From assembly GCF_004345565.1 (NCBI RefSeq), contig NZ_SLWA01000006.1, positions 1 to 64,000 of the forward strand: DNA of 64,000 nucleotides. The letters are read 5' to 3'. The notes below the pieces were generated by a model, which saw nothing but the letters and a program-made list of their open reading frames with translations, was not told the origin of the DNA and did not search any database. This stretch comes from Flavobacterium circumlabens. GTDB taxonomy: Bacteria > Bacteroidota > Bacteroidia > Flavobacteriales > Flavobacteriaceae. A program made the translations under genes and the position numbers. Of the stretch, positions 18,895-27,828 are shown one piece after another. How positions within the stretch are numbered: the stretch's first letter is position 1; every line of letters begins with the position of its first letter.

Positions 18895-19914
18895 ATGTTA
18901 AAACGACCTGTTTTATTTTTAATGTTATTGATTTGTTCGGTTTCTTTCGGACAAATTGGAGGTCGTCACACCTATCAGTTTCTTAATTTAACAACTTCAC
19001 CCAGGCAGGCAGCGTTAGGTGGAAATACGATAACGATTTATGATGAAGATGTCAATCAGGTTATGTTTAATCCAGCAACTTTAAACGAGGATATGGATAA
19101 TCACCTGGCTATGAATTACGGAAGTTATTATGGGGACGCGTCTTACGGAACTGCTTCATATGCTTATACTTATGACAGACATGTTCAGACTTTCTATGCC
19201 GGGGTAAGCTATATAAACTACGGTACATTTGATGGTTATGATGAAAATGGTCAGGCCACTTCAGAGTTTACAGGCAGTGAAGGCGCACTTTCATTGGGTT
19301 ATGCCTATAATGTTCCTTATACAGATATTCATTTTGGAGCGAATGTGAAGTTAATAACTTCAACGTTAGAAAGTTATAATTCTATTGGAGGAGCAATTGA
19401 TTTGGGTTTTTTGTATATAATTGAAAAAAATGATTTAAATTTGGCGCTGGTAATTCGCAATATTGGAACACAGTTCACAACCTATTCAGGAATACAGGAG
19501 AATTTACCTCTTGAAATCATTGCAGGAATGTCACAAGAATTAGAACACGTGCCGCTTCGCTGGCATCTTTCTTTAGAAAATTTGCAACAATGGAATGTTT
19601 CATTCTCGAATCCTGTTCGCGGAGAAACTAATATTGATGGAACTACTAAAGAAGAAAAAGTTTCATTCGTAAACAATGCTTTGCGACATGTAGTTGTAGG
19701 AGTAGAGCTTTTTCCAAAAAAAGCATTTAACATCAGAATGGGTTATAATTTTAGAAGAGGGGAAGAATTGAGAGTGGAAGAACAGCGTAATTTTTCAGGG
19801 GTTTCCTTAGGATTTGGTTTAAAAATGAATCGATTGAAATTCAATTATTCATATTCAAAATATACTTTAGCGGCTAATACGAGTCTTTTTGGACTAATCT
19901 TAAACTTTCAATAG
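18895..19914 (+). CDS. porQ: Type IX secretion system protein PorQ
   Basis: An outer-membrane beta-barrel of the PorV/FadL-like group. After the signal peptide (SVSFGQIGG) the start of the mature protein, TYQFLNLTTSPRQAALGGN, is the PorQ signature, followed by DEDVNQVMFNPATLNEDMDN. PorQ belongs to the T9SS attachment machinery that releases and anchors proteins carrying C-terminal sorting domains; two such proteins lie at 26937-32008. The neighbourhood with cmk fits flavobacterial genomes. The start is set at ATG 18895; an in-frame TTG at 18886, with AGGA five bases before it, could extend the N terminus by three residues. Confidence 0.88.
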   Translation: MLKRPVLFLMLLICSVSFGQIGGRHTYQFLNLTTSPRQAALGGNTITIYDEDVNQVMFNPATLNEDMDNHLAMNYGSYYGDASYGTASYAYTYDRHVQTFYAGVSYINYGTFDGYDENGQATSEFTGSEGALSLGYAYNVPYTDIHFGANVKLITSTLESYNSIGGAIDLGFLYIIEKNDLNLALVIRNIGTQFTTYSGIQENLPLEIIAGMSQELEHVPLRWHLSLENLQQWNVSFSNPVRGETNIDGTTKEEKVSFVNNALRHVVVGVELFPKKAFNIRMGYNFRRGEELRVEEQRNFSGVSLGFGLKMNRLKFNYSYSKYTLAANTSLFGLILNFQ

Positions 19915-19922
19915 GCAATTTT

Positions 19923-20522
19923 ATGAAACTATTTTATTTAATTCTTTTTGTTACTGCAGGTTTTTTTAACACCTCAAAAATTAATTTCGAAGACGAAACC
20001 CTGACTACTGCTGATGTCGAAAGGATAAATTTTCACATTAGCGAAATAAAAGAAAAGATTGGAGCTGGTTCCAATTACAATGGAAAAATTGCTTTTTTAG
20101 TTGATATGAAAATAAAATCAGGTAAAAACCGCTTTTTTGTTTATGATTTGGAAAATGATAAAATTCTCGATCAGGGACTTGTAGCTCACGGATCAGGATC
20201 GGAAACCGGAGTTGGCGGAGAATTAAAATTTAGTAATGTACCGGAATCTAAAGCTACGGCTCTGGGAAGGTACTCTATAGAAAAATGTTATAAAGGAATG
20301 TTTGGTAAAGCTTATAAATTAGCTGGTCTGGACGACACTAACAGTAACGCTCTTAAAAGATCTATTGTGCTGCATCAATATTCAGCTGTTCCGGAAGGTG
20401 AACAGGATCATTATATTTCACGCAGCCAGGGCTGTCCAATGGTTAGTGAGGCTTTCTTTAAAAGAATTGAAAAAATAATAGACACTTCTAAGTCAAAAAT
20501 TATCTTAGATATCTATTATTAA
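19923..20522 (+). CDS. Murein L,D-transpeptidase catalytic-domain protein
   Basis: A 199-residue exported protein with an N-terminal hydrophobic signal (LILFVTAGFFNTS). The C-terminal domain shows the PF13645-type L,D-transpeptidase pattern: a conserved His in IVLHQYSAVPEG and SRSQGCPMVSEAF containing the catalytic Cys. Such enzymes act on peptidoglycan cross-links through a Cys thioester. It begins 8 nt after the porQ stop and may be co-transcribed with it and with cmk 45 nt downstream. Which peptidoglycan reaction it catalyses is not known. Confidence 0.82.
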   Translation: MKLFYLILFVTAGFFNTSKINFEDETLTTADVERINFHISEIKEKIGAGSNYNGKIAFLVDMKIKSGKNRFFVYDLENDKILDQGLVAHGSGSETGVGGELKFSNVPESKATALGRYSIEKCYKGMFGKAYKLAGLDDTNSNALKRSIVLHQYSAVPEGEQDHYISRSQGCPMVSEAFFKRIEKIIDTSKSKIILDIYY

Positions 20523-20567
20523 AAATACCCGCATCTTATTATAAATTTATAAAATCAAAAGATTATT

Positions 20568-21260
20568 TTGAAAAAAATAACCATTGCAATCGACGGATTT
20601 TCGTCAACAGGAAAGAGTACTTTAGCAAAACAGTTGGCAAAAGAATTAGAATACGTATACGTCGATACAGGAGCAATGTACAGAGCCGTAGCTTTATTTG
20701 CAATGCAAAATCAGTTCATAGGGCCTGATTCTTTTGATACAAAAGGTCTTGTCGATTCCCTTCCAAAAATTCAATTAGAGTTTAAATTCAATGCAGAACT
20801 GGGTTTTGCAGAAATGTACCTGAATGGCGAAAATGTTGAAAAACAAATCAGAACTATTGAGGTGTCCAACTATGTAAGCAAAGTAGCAGAAGTTTCGGAG
20901 GTACGTTCGAAGTTAGTAGAGCAGCAGCAAGCTATGGGAAAAAACAAAGCTATAGTCATGGATGGTAGAGATATCGGAACTGTAGTTTTTCCAAATGCGG
21001 AATTGAAAATTTTTATGACTGCAAGTGCAGAAACCCGTGCACAAAGACGTTTTGATGAATTACAGGAAAAAGGGGATAATGTTTCTTATGAAGATGTTTT
21101 GAAAAATGTTGTAGAGAGAGATCATATAGATACACACCGTGCAGATTCTCCTTTGGTCATTGCCGATGATGCCATCGAAATAGATAATTCTTACCTGAGT
21201 CGCGAAGAACAGTTCTCAGCTGTTTTGGAATTAATAAACGACGTTGTTAAAACCGCTTAA
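20568..21260 (+). CDS. cmk: Cytidylate kinase (TTG start)
   Basis: Phosphorylates CMP and dCMP to the diphosphates using ATP. The P-loop is IDGFSSTGKSTLAKQLA at the N terminus, the CMP-binding part includes YVDTGAMYRAVALFA, and VMDGRDIGTVVFPNAELK is the conserved NMP-kinase block. The 230-residue length is normal. The start codon is TTG (20568-20570): no ATG exists in frame before the P-loop, and the next codons give KKITIAIDGF, the expected N terminus. An unusual start codon in a housekeeping gene may lower its translation. Confidence 0.93.
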   Translation: MKKITIAIDGFSSTGKSTLAKQLAKELEYVYVDTGAMYRAVALFAMQNQFIGPDSFDTKGLVDSLPKIQLEFKFNAELGFAEMYLNGENVEKQIRTIEVSNYVSKVAEVSEVRSKLVEQQQAMGKNKAIVMDGRDIGTVVFPNAELKIFMTASAETRAQRRFDELQEKGDNVSYEDVLKNVVERDHIDTHRADSPLVIADDAIEIDNSYLSREEQFSAVLELINDVVKTA

Positions 21261-21328
21261 TTTTTTGCAGATATCATTTTTAATGGTAGTTTTACCGCTT
21301 CATTTATTTAAAAAGACAATTTCATCAT

Positions 21329-22705
21329 ATGGGAATTAAAAACAGGTTGATTATAATGAGCTTTCTTCAATTTTTTGTTTGGGGAGCCTGGCTTATAACA
21401 ATTGGGAATTATTGGTTTGGAACTAAAAATTGGGAAGGAACCCAGTTTGGTCTTGTTTTCGGAACCATGGGAATTGCTTCTTTATTCATGCCGACTCTTA
21501 CCGGAATAATTGCAGACAGATGGATTAATGCTGAAAAATTGTATGGCTTTTTACATATCATTTATGCAGTAGTTCTATTCGGGATTGCACAAGTTACTAC
21601 ACCGGATAATTTTATATATGTCATGTTTGCGGCAATGTGTTGCTATATGCCAACAATTGCGTTGAGTAACTCGATTTCATATACTTCACTAAAACTGAAC
21701 AATAAAAACATAGTAAAAGACTTTCCGCCAATTCGCGTTTGGGGAACAATTGGTTTTATTGCAGCGATGTGGATTACCAATTTAAGCGGAAGTAAAGCAA
21801 CGGAATACCAGTTTTACATTGCCGGAGTGGGTGCGTTAATTCTGGGAATTTACGCTTTCACATTGCCGAAATGTGAGCCACAGCGTCTGACTAAAGAGGA
21901 TGCTTCGTTAGTGGAAACATTAGGATTAGAAGCTTTTAAGTTATTTGGAAATTATAAAATGGCTTTGTTTTTTGTCTTCTCTATGTTTTTGGGAGGCGCA
22001 TTGCAATTGACAAATGCTTACGGAGATGTATTCTTAGATGAATTCAAACATTTTCCAAAATATGCAGATTCTTTTGTGATTCAATATTCGACGATCATTA
22101 TGTCGATTTCCCAGGTTTCTGAAACTTTATTTATTTTGGCGATTCCTTTTTTCTTAAGACGTTTCGGAATCAAACAAGTAATGCTGATTAGTATGCTGGC
22201 GTGGGTATTGCGTTTTGGATTGTTTGCTTTTGGAGATCCCGTTGGTGGCTTATGGATGATTATTATGTCTTGTATCGTTTACGGAATGGCATTTGATTTC
22301 TTTAATATTTCAGGTTCATTATTCGTAGAAAGCAATACCGATTCTAAAATTCGTTCCTCGGCACAAGGATTGTTTATGATGATGACTAATGGAGTAGGAG
22401 CTGTTTTAGGAAGTTTAACTTCCGGTTGGGCAATTGATCGTTTCTTTACAAAATCATTTAACAATACTACTGAATTAGCTGGTTTTTTGCAAACCGATAC
22501 CACAAATTCCAGAATGTTGGAATTCGTAAAAGCACAGGGAAATACAGTCTCAACTGATGGAATTTTTACAAACCCGATTTTAATGAAAGACTGGCATACG
22601 ATCTGGTTGTCGTTTGCTGCTTATGCTTTGGTTATCGCGATTGCTTTTGCGATTTTGTTTAAACATAAACATGACCCGAAAGAAATAGAAAATTTAAGTC
22701 ATTAA
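21329..22705 (+). CDS. MFS nucleoside:H+ symporter-like permease
   Basis: A 458-residue integral membrane protein with about twelve transmembrane helices. The N-terminal IIMSFLQFFVWGAWLITIG and PTLTGIIADRWINAEKLYG blocks and the later RVWGTIGFIAAMW match the NupG/XapB-type nucleoside:H+ symporter family. It probably imports nucleosides across the inner membrane; which ones cannot be decided from sequence. It follows cmk by 68 nt, a possible functional link to nucleotide salvage, and ends at a strong terminator at 22722-22759. Confidence 0.85.
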   Translation: MGIKNRLIIMSFLQFFVWGAWLITIGNYWFGTKNWEGTQFGLVFGTMGIASLFMPTLTGIIADRWINAEKLYGFLHIIYAVVLFGIAQVTTPDNFIYVMFAAMCCYMPTIALSNSISYTSLKLNNKNIVKDFPPIRVWGTIGFIAAMWITNLSGSKATEYQFYIAGVGALILGIYAFTLPKCEPQRLTKEDASLVETLGLEAFKLFGNYKMALFFVFSMFLGGALQLTNAYGDVFLDEFKHFPKYADSFVIQYSTIIMSISQVSETLFILAIPFFLRRFGIKQVMLISMLAWVLRFGLFAFGDPVGGLWMIIMSCIVYGMAFDFFNISGSLFVESNTDSKIRSSAQGLFMMMTNGVGAVLGSLTSGWAIDRFFTKSFNNTTELAGFLQTDTTNSRMLEFVKAQGNTVSTDGIFTNPILMKDWHTIWLSFAAYALVIAIAFAILFKHKHDPKEIENLSH

Positions 22706-22721
22706 GGTATTTATGATATTT

Positions 22722-22759
22722 AAAAACCCGTTTTCAATTTATTGGAAACGGGTTTTTTT
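22722..22759 (+). terminator. Terminator after the nucleoside permease
   Basis: AAAACCCGTTT pairs with AAACGGGTTTT across a loop of about 12 nt and is followed by a T-run. It lies 17 nt after the stop codon. Confidence 0.8.
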
Positions 22760-22774
22760 ATGTTCCGATTGAAC

Positions 22775-22812
22775 TAATTTTATATTGCTACTCCAGTCAG
22801 CTTTTTTAAGGA
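22775..22812 (+). repeat. Diverged 38-bp direct repeat, left copy
   Basis: This 38-bp segment, from TAATTTTATATTGC to TTTTTTAAGGA, recurs at 23716-23753 with 32 of 38 positions identical, including TAATTTTATA and TCCAGTCA. The two copies bracket the secreted protein gene at 23025-23696. Confidence 0.55.
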
Positions 22813-22975
22813 AGAAACAGGAAAGTTTGATAGTTGCGTAAAAAAACATTAAAATTCATTTTTGAATAAGCCTGTCATTTTCTTTCGTTTTTGCCACTTA
22901 TTTGCAATAGCATACCATTTATTACGGGACTAAGTCAGTTATTGTTTTTGATTAATTATCTGAAAATCAAGCAGG

Positions 22976-23006
22976 TATTTTTGTATCGGATTTAACGGTT
23001 AAATCC
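22976..23006 (+). promoter_or_regulatory. Possible -7 box and perfect palindrome
   Basis: TATTTTTG (22976-22983) fits the -7 consensus; the nearest upstream TTG (22948-22950) is 25 nt away, slightly too far. Immediately after lies a perfect inverted repeat, GGATTTAAC at 22988-22996 and GTTAAATCC at 22998-23006, separated by one base. It covers the expected transcription start, so it could be an operator for the gene at 23025 or a small leader hairpin. Confidence 0.35.
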
Positions 23007-23024
23007 TTAAAAAGATACAAAACA

Positions 23025-23696
23025 ATGAAGAGGATAATTTTTTATTTCCTGTTATTGATTCCTTTCATAGCACTGTGCCAGACGGGTAGCAGCAAACAAT
23101 TGTCTGATGTATCATCACGTTTCGATGCAATTTGTAAAAATGAAGAAATTATGATTCCAAGAGCAGCACTAAAAAGCAGGTCTGATAAGTCCACGATTGT
23201 AGATCAGAACACCAAATTTATATTGGTTTTGAATACTGTAAAAGGAGCAGGGATTTCACCGGGTTACTATTACTGGTATAATAACAAATGGAATGATTTG
23301 GAAAATCTGACAGAAGAAAACGGCGTACCGAGAGCGAATGGCCAGACAGGAGATCTTTTTATGGATTTTTCTACCAGAGAAGTTTATTTTTATAACGGAA
23401 CGATATGGCTTACCATGACAACACATAATAAAACGCTGACCGAATCAGTGTTTGAAAACAGCAGCAGTACTTTAACGTATAAGGATAAGACAGGAGAAAA
23501 GATTGAAATTAATCTTTCTCAACTTGTGCCTAATTTCGAAAAGCCCATAACTATTTCGCTAAATGTAACTAAGGAAATCCTTAATTATATTGATAATGAT
23601 GGAAGATTAACGGTTTTGAAATTGGACATATTACTTGCAAAAAGTAAAAATACAAATGTAACTGCAGCGTTTTTGAATCAATTAGACTTCTTTTAA
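23025..23696 (+). CDS. Hypothetical secreted protein
   Basis: The 223-residue product has a clear signal peptide (residues 1-18, IALCQ). The middle carries GYYYWYNNKWNDL and QTGDLFMDFSTREVYFYNGTIWLTM, a pattern of aromatic strands often seen in the stalk or head regions of flavobacterial surface proteins (an object-property type text of the form net, unit, value). I cannot assign a family. No sorting domain or lipobox is present, so it is probably periplasmic or released. It is isolated, and 38-bp direct repeats stand on both sides (22775-22812 and 23716-23753), which may mean the locus was inserted or duplicated. Confidence 0.6.
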   Translation: MKRIIFYFLLLIPFIALCQTGSSKQLSDVSSRFDAICKNEEIMIPRAALKSRSDKSTIVDQNTKFILVLNTVKGAGISPGYYYWYNNKWNDLENLTEENGVPRANGQTGDLFMDFSTREVYFYNGTIWLTMTTHNKTLTESVFENSSSTLTYKDKTGEKIEINLSQLVPNFEKPITISLNVTKEILNYIDNDGRLTVLKLDILLAKSKNTNVTAAFLNQLDFF

Positions 23697-23715
23697 ACTG
23701 TCTGGTTTATTATAT

Positions 23716-23753
23716 TAATTTTATAGTACTAATCCAGTCAACCTTTTTCAGGA
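23716..23753 (+). repeat. Diverged 38-bp direct repeat, right copy
   Basis: Right partner of 22775-22812, 84 percent identical over 38 bp in the same orientation. It begins 19 nt after the stop codon of the secreted protein. No target-site duplication or transposase is visible. Confidence 0.55.
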
Positions 23754-23964
23754 CAACGCATAATAGGCTTCGGATCTGGAAAATCTGCAACTTTTGCTTC
23801 TTATTAATTAACAATAATTTCTATTTTGTAAGTCCAAAATTTAATATTATTCTTGTAAAATATTTCGGTAAGAAAGTTTTTAATAAGTTTTGACTGTTTT
23901 AGGTATCAACTTCTTTCTTTGAAACCATTAAAATCAATCAACAATTTAAATCATTAATAATTAT

Positions 23965-24843
23965 ATGGAGAAATATTATAAACCATCAGGCAAATTTTCG
24001 TTAATTTTTATCTTATACTTGCTGCTGGTCAGTGTTACGGCATTTCCTGTATTGGGATTACTATATGCGTACTGCATTTGGTACATTCCATTCGTATATG
24101 TTAACTTTTTTATTACATTAGGTTTTGGTTTTCTCATTGGATTTGTAGTTGCCTTAATTGTTATTAAAAAAGGAAAAGTTAGAAATCCGGTTTTAGGATT
24201 TGTTATTGGATTGACAGCTGCTTTTTTTGCCTTGTACCTTCATTGGGCAATCTGGATAGATTTAGTAATTAATGCAGGAGAAAGTTATGGGTCTGACAGA
24301 ATAGGGATTACAGTAAGTAATATTGAATTTTTACAGGTTTTTTCATTAATATTTCGACCAGATTTAGTTTTAGAATATATCAGTCAGGTTAATGAATATG
24401 GTACGTGGGGTATTCGTGGCGCGACAGCGAGCGGTGCATTCCTTTGGGTTGTCTGGTCAATAGAGTTTATTATTGTTATTGCAATTTCTGGTTTTCTATC
24501 CTATCTAGAGGCAAAAAAACCTTTTTCCGAATCTACTAATTCGTGGTATGAAGAAATGGTGCTTCCTGCTTTTAGCTATATAGACAACCAACAGCAAATG
24601 ATAGCTGATATATTGGGAAGCAATCATGCCGGTTTTGATTTATTAAGTAAAAGCATTGACAGCAAGACAGATAATCATAGCATATTTACGCTCTATAAAT
24701 CTAAATCCGGAAAAAACTATTTGTCAATTGATAATAAAACATCAAAAATAGATGATAAAGGCAATATAACATTTGATAGTGATCAGATTGTAGAATACAT
24801 TACAATTAATAGTCAGTTGTCAAAATTATTATTGGATAAATAA
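23965..24843 (+). CDS. Hypothetical multi-pass membrane protein
   Basis: A 292-residue protein I do not recognise. Four or five hydrophobic segments are visible in residues 14-180 (FILYLLLVSVTAFPVLGLLY, FFITLGFGFLIGFVVALIVI, LGFVIGLTAAFFALYLHWAI, FIIVIAISGFLSYL). A soluble C-terminal region of about 100 residues follows. It starts 41 nt after a 14-base word, TTTAGGTATCAACT (23898-23911), that also occurs in the rpsA leader. It stands alone between the direct-repeat locus and rpsA. No function is proposed. Confidence 0.6.
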   Translation: MEKYYKPSGKFSLIFILYLLLVSVTAFPVLGLLYAYCIWYIPFVYVNFFITLGFGFLIGFVVALIVIKKGKVRNPVLGFVIGLTAAFFALYLHWAIWIDLVINAGESYGSDRIGITVSNIEFLQVFSLIFRPDLVLEYISQVNEYGTWGIRGATASGAFLWVVWSIEFIIVIAISGFLSYLEAKKPFSESTNSWYEEMVLPAFSYIDNQQQMIADILGSNHAGFDLLSKSIDSKTDNHSIFTLYKSKSGKNYLSIDNKTSKIDDKGNITFDSDQIVEYITINSQLSKLLLDK

Positions 24844-24869
24844 TGAATTGATAATCATTTAGAATTGTT

Positions 24870-24899
24870 TTGCTATTACAAATAAATGTATTAATTTTG
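24870..24899 (+). promoter_or_regulatory. rpsA promoter
   Basis: TTG at 24870-24872 and TAATTTTG at 24892-24899 with a 19-nt spacer match the flavobacterial TTG-N17-23-TAnnTTTG consensus exactly. Transcription would begin near 24906, giving a leader of about 110 nt before the rpsA ATG, long enough for translational control. Confidence 0.6.
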
Positions 24900-25017
24900 C
24901 AAACCTTTTGGCAAAGAAGAGTTTCCTTTAGGTATCAACTATTTATGTAAAACAACTTCTGTTTTTTCTACTGCTTTATGAAACTCGAGGAAAACGGAAT
25001 ACAAATTTTTTATCAGC

Positions 25018-26796
25018 ATGTCTGAACAATTAAAATCACAAGAAGAGTTTTTAGCAAATTTTAACTGGCATAACTTCGAAGAAGGTATTGATGCAGTAGA
25101 TGAGAAAAACTTACAGGAATTCGAAGACTTAGTATCAAAAACTTTCATCGCTACAGATCAGGAAGAAGTTGTTGAAGGTGTAGTTGTTAGAATTACAGAT
25201 AGAGACGTTATCGTTGATATCAACGCAAAATCGGAAGGTGTTATTTCTTTAAACGAATTCCGTTACAACCCGGCATTAAAAGTAGGTGACAAAGTAGAAG
25301 TATTAATCGACATCCGTGAGGATAAAACAGGTCAGTTAGTATTATCTCACAGAAAAGCACGTACTATCAAATCATGGGATAGAGTTATTTCTGCAAACGA
25401 AACAGGAGAAATCGTTAATGGTTTTGTAAAATGCAGAACTAAAGGTGGTATGATCGTTGACGTTTTCGGAATTGAAGCTTTCTTACCTGGTTCTCAAATT
25501 GACGTTAAGCCAATTAGAGACTACGATGTATATGTAAACAAAATGATGGAATTCAAAGTGGTAAAAATTAACCACGAATTCAAAAACGTTGTTGTATCTC
25601 ATAAAGCGCTTATCGAAGCTGATATCGAAGTACAGAAAAAAGAAATCATCGGTCAATTACAAAAAGGACAAGTATTAGAAGGTGTTGTTAAAAACATTAC
25701 TTCTTATGGTGTGTTCATTGACTTAGGTGGTGTTGACGGATTAATTCACATTACTGATCTTTCTTGGAGCAGAATCAACCACCCAAGTGAAGTTCTTGAA
25801 TTAGACCAAAAATTAAACGTTGTAATCCTTGATTTCGATGATGAGAAAACAAGAATTCAATTAGGATTGAAACAATTAAACGCTCACCCATGGGATGCTT
25901 TAGATGCTAATTTAACTATTGGTGATAAAGTAAAAGGTAAAGTAGTTGTAATCGCTGATTACGGTGCATTTATCGAAGTTGCTGAAGGTGTTGAAGGTTT
26001 AATCCACGTTTCTGAAATGTCATGGTCAACTCATTTACGTTCTGCTCAGGATTTCGTAAAAGTTGGAGATGTTGTTGAAGCTGTTATCTTAACTCTAGAC
26101 AGAGATGACCGTAAAATGTCATTAGGTATCAAACAACTGACTCAGGATCCATGGACTGATATTACTTCTAAATACCCGGTAGGTTCTAAACATACAGGTA
26201 TCGTTAGAAACTTTACAAACTTTGGTATTTTCGTAGAATTAGAAGAAGGAATTGATGGATTAATTTACATCTCTGACTTATCCTGGACTAAGAAAATCAA
26301 ACACCCATCTGAATTTGTAAATGTTGGTGAGAAACTTGATGTAGTAGTATTAGAATTAGATGTTGAAGGACGTAAATTATCTTTAGGTCACAAACAAACT
26401 ACTGCTAATCCTTGGGATCAATACGAAGATTCTTTCGCTGTAGGAACTATCCACAATGGTGAAATTTCTGAAATCGTTGACAAAGGAGCTACTGTAGAAT
26501 TCGGAGATGATATCGTTGCTTTCATTCCTACTCGTCACCTTGAAAAAGAAGACGGAAAGAAATTGAAAAAAGGTGATACTGCTGATTTCAAAGTAATCGA
26601 ATTCAACAAAGAATTCAAAAGAGTAGTTGCTTCTCACACTGCTATCTTCCGTGAAGAAGAAGAGAAAAACGTGAAAGCTGCAACTGAAAATACTTCATCT
26701 AACTCTACTACAAATGCACCAGCTGCAACTTTAGGAGATAACAATGATGTATTAGCTGCATTGAAAGCTAAAATGGAAAAAACGGAGAAAAAATAA
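25018..26796 (+). CDS. rpsA: 30S ribosomal protein S1
   Basis: A 592-residue protein made of repeated S1/OB-fold RNA-binding domains; at least six can be followed. Clear copies are VLEGVVKNITSYGVFIDLGG, VKGKVVVIADYGAFIEVAEG and HTGIVRNFTNFGIFVELEEG, each followed by a GLIHVS/GLIYIS-type strand. It brings mRNA to the 30S subunit, which matters in Bacteroidota, where Shine-Dalgarno sites are weak. The codon choice is noticeably richer in optimal-looking codons (for example GGT, AAC, CGT) than its neighbours, as expected for high expression. It is monocistronic, with a strong promoter and terminator. Confidence 0.95.
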   Translation: MSEQLKSQEEFLANFNWHNFEEGIDAVDEKNLQEFEDLVSKTFIATDQEEVVEGVVVRITDRDVIVDINAKSEGVISLNEFRYNPALKVGDKVEVLIDIREDKTGQLVLSHRKARTIKSWDRVISANETGEIVNGFVKCRTKGGMIVDVFGIEAFLPGSQIDVKPIRDYDVYVNKMMEFKVVKINHEFKNVVVSHKALIEADIEVQKKEIIGQLQKGQVLEGVVKNITSYGVFIDLGGVDGLIHITDLSWSRINHPSEVLELDQKLNVVILDFDDEKTRIQLGLKQLNAHPWDALDANLTIGDKVKGKVVVIADYGAFIEVAEGVEGLIHVSEMSWSTHLRSAQDFVKVGDVVEAVILTLDRDDRKMSLGIKQLTQDPWTDITSKYPVGSKHTGIVRNFTNFGIFVELEEGIDGLIYISDLSWTKKIKHPSEFVNVGEKLDVVVLELDVEGRKLSLGHKQTTANPWDQYEDSFAVGTIHNGEISEIVDKGATVEFGDDIVAFIPTRHLEKEDGKKLKKGDTADFKVIEFNKEFKRVVASHTAIFREEEEKNVKAATENTSSNSTTNAPAATLGDNNDVLAALKAKMEKTEKK

Positions 26797-26816
26797 TTCT
26801 TAGTTTCCTTTAAATA

Positions 26817-26848
26817 GAAAGTCCCACAGCAATGTGGGACTTTTTTTT
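26817..26848 (+). terminator. Terminator after rpsA
   Basis: Stem GTCCCACA/TGTGGGAC closed by a GCAA (GNRA) tetraloop and followed by eight T. The loop is the same as in the terminator at 32024-32055. Confidence 0.88.
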
Positions 26849-26936
26849 GCTTTATATTTTTTATTTTAATAAATTTTAACAAATAAAGTTGTGTTATTAT
26901 CTTAAAAAGTTATTTTTGTTTGAAAATTTGAACACT

Positions 26937-27791
26937 ATGAAGAAAATCTACTTTTTGTTTTTTGCTTTTTGTTTTTTTAATGGATTGAGTGCGCAGAACG
27001 TGAATATTCCAGATCCAACATTTAAAGCTGCATTAATTAGCAATAAAATTTTATGTAAAGATGTAAATGGAGACGCAATTTACATTGATAAAAATAATAA
27101 TGGAGAGATAGAAATTAATGAGGCCTTGAATGTTTATCAATTAATGGCCAATAACTGTTCAATAACTGACTTAACAGGAATAAATGAATTTAAAAATTTG
27201 ACATTGTTGCACTGTTATGGCAATTCAATTTCAATTCTTGATTTATCAGCTTTAAATAATTTAGACACTGTTGATTGTAAAAATAATTTAATTACAAATC
27301 TTAATATCCTTAATTCCCCTAAGCTTAATTTTTTGGATTGTTCCAATAATAAGCTGACCAATTTGAATCTTACCAATGCTAAAAATTTGGTGTCACTTGA
27401 ATGTGATCATAATTCTCTTTTAAATATTGATTTCGATAATGAAAATTTAAATATTTTAGAAGTGTTAGTCTGTAATAATAATTCTATAATAGGTTTAAAT
27501 TTGACAAATTTTTATAAGTTGTGGCATATCGAATGTCAAAACAATTCTTTAAAAAATTTAATTTTGCAATCGGGATCTAAATTAATGGAATTAAATTGTA
27601 GTCAGAATCAATTAACAAATTTAATTCTGTCAGATTTACCAAATCTTATCACAATGAATTCTTATGATAATTTGTTGACTTCCGTAACTTTAAATAAATT
27701 ACCCGGAGTAATAGATTTAATTCTGTACAAAAATAAACTCACCACTATAGATCTATCCAATTTAAATAAAAAAGATAATAAAATTAAATAG
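26937..27791 (+). CDS. LRR surface protein, N-terminal fragment (frameshifted)
   Basis: The 284-residue open part starts at ATG 26937 with a signal peptide (MKKIYFLFFAFCFFNGLSAQ) and continues with leucine-rich repeats of the form LxxLdCsnNkLtxLnL. It stops at TAG 27789-27791 right after a spurious tail, KKDNKIK. The LRR pattern resumes in the next frame at about 27784 (KLNSLNLGTNLLTSINLG) and joins the ORF at 27829-29643. A single extra base in the A-rich stretch 27766-27790 (an A6 at 27768-27773 or an A4 at 27780-27783) explains the break. Together the two parts would make about 901 residues, like the intact 767-residue neighbour at 29705. It could be a true mutation, phase variation or a sequencing error. 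Confidence 0.8.
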   Translation: MKKIYFLFFAFCFFNGLSAQNVNIPDPTFKAALISNKILCKDVNGDAIYIDKNNNGEIEINEALNVYQLMANNCSITDLTGINEFKNLTLLHCYGNSISILDLSALNNLDTVDCKNNLITNLNILNSPKLNFLDCSNNKLTNLNLTNAKNLVSLECDHNSLLNIDFDNENLNILEVLVCNNNSIIGLNLTNFYKLWHIECQNNSLKNLILQSGSKLMELNCSQNQLTNLILSDLPNLITMNSYDNLLTSVTLNKLPGVIDLILYKNKLTTIDLSNLNKKDNKIK

Positions 27792-27828
27792 CCTTAATCT
27801 AGGTACTAATTTATTAACAAGCATTAAT

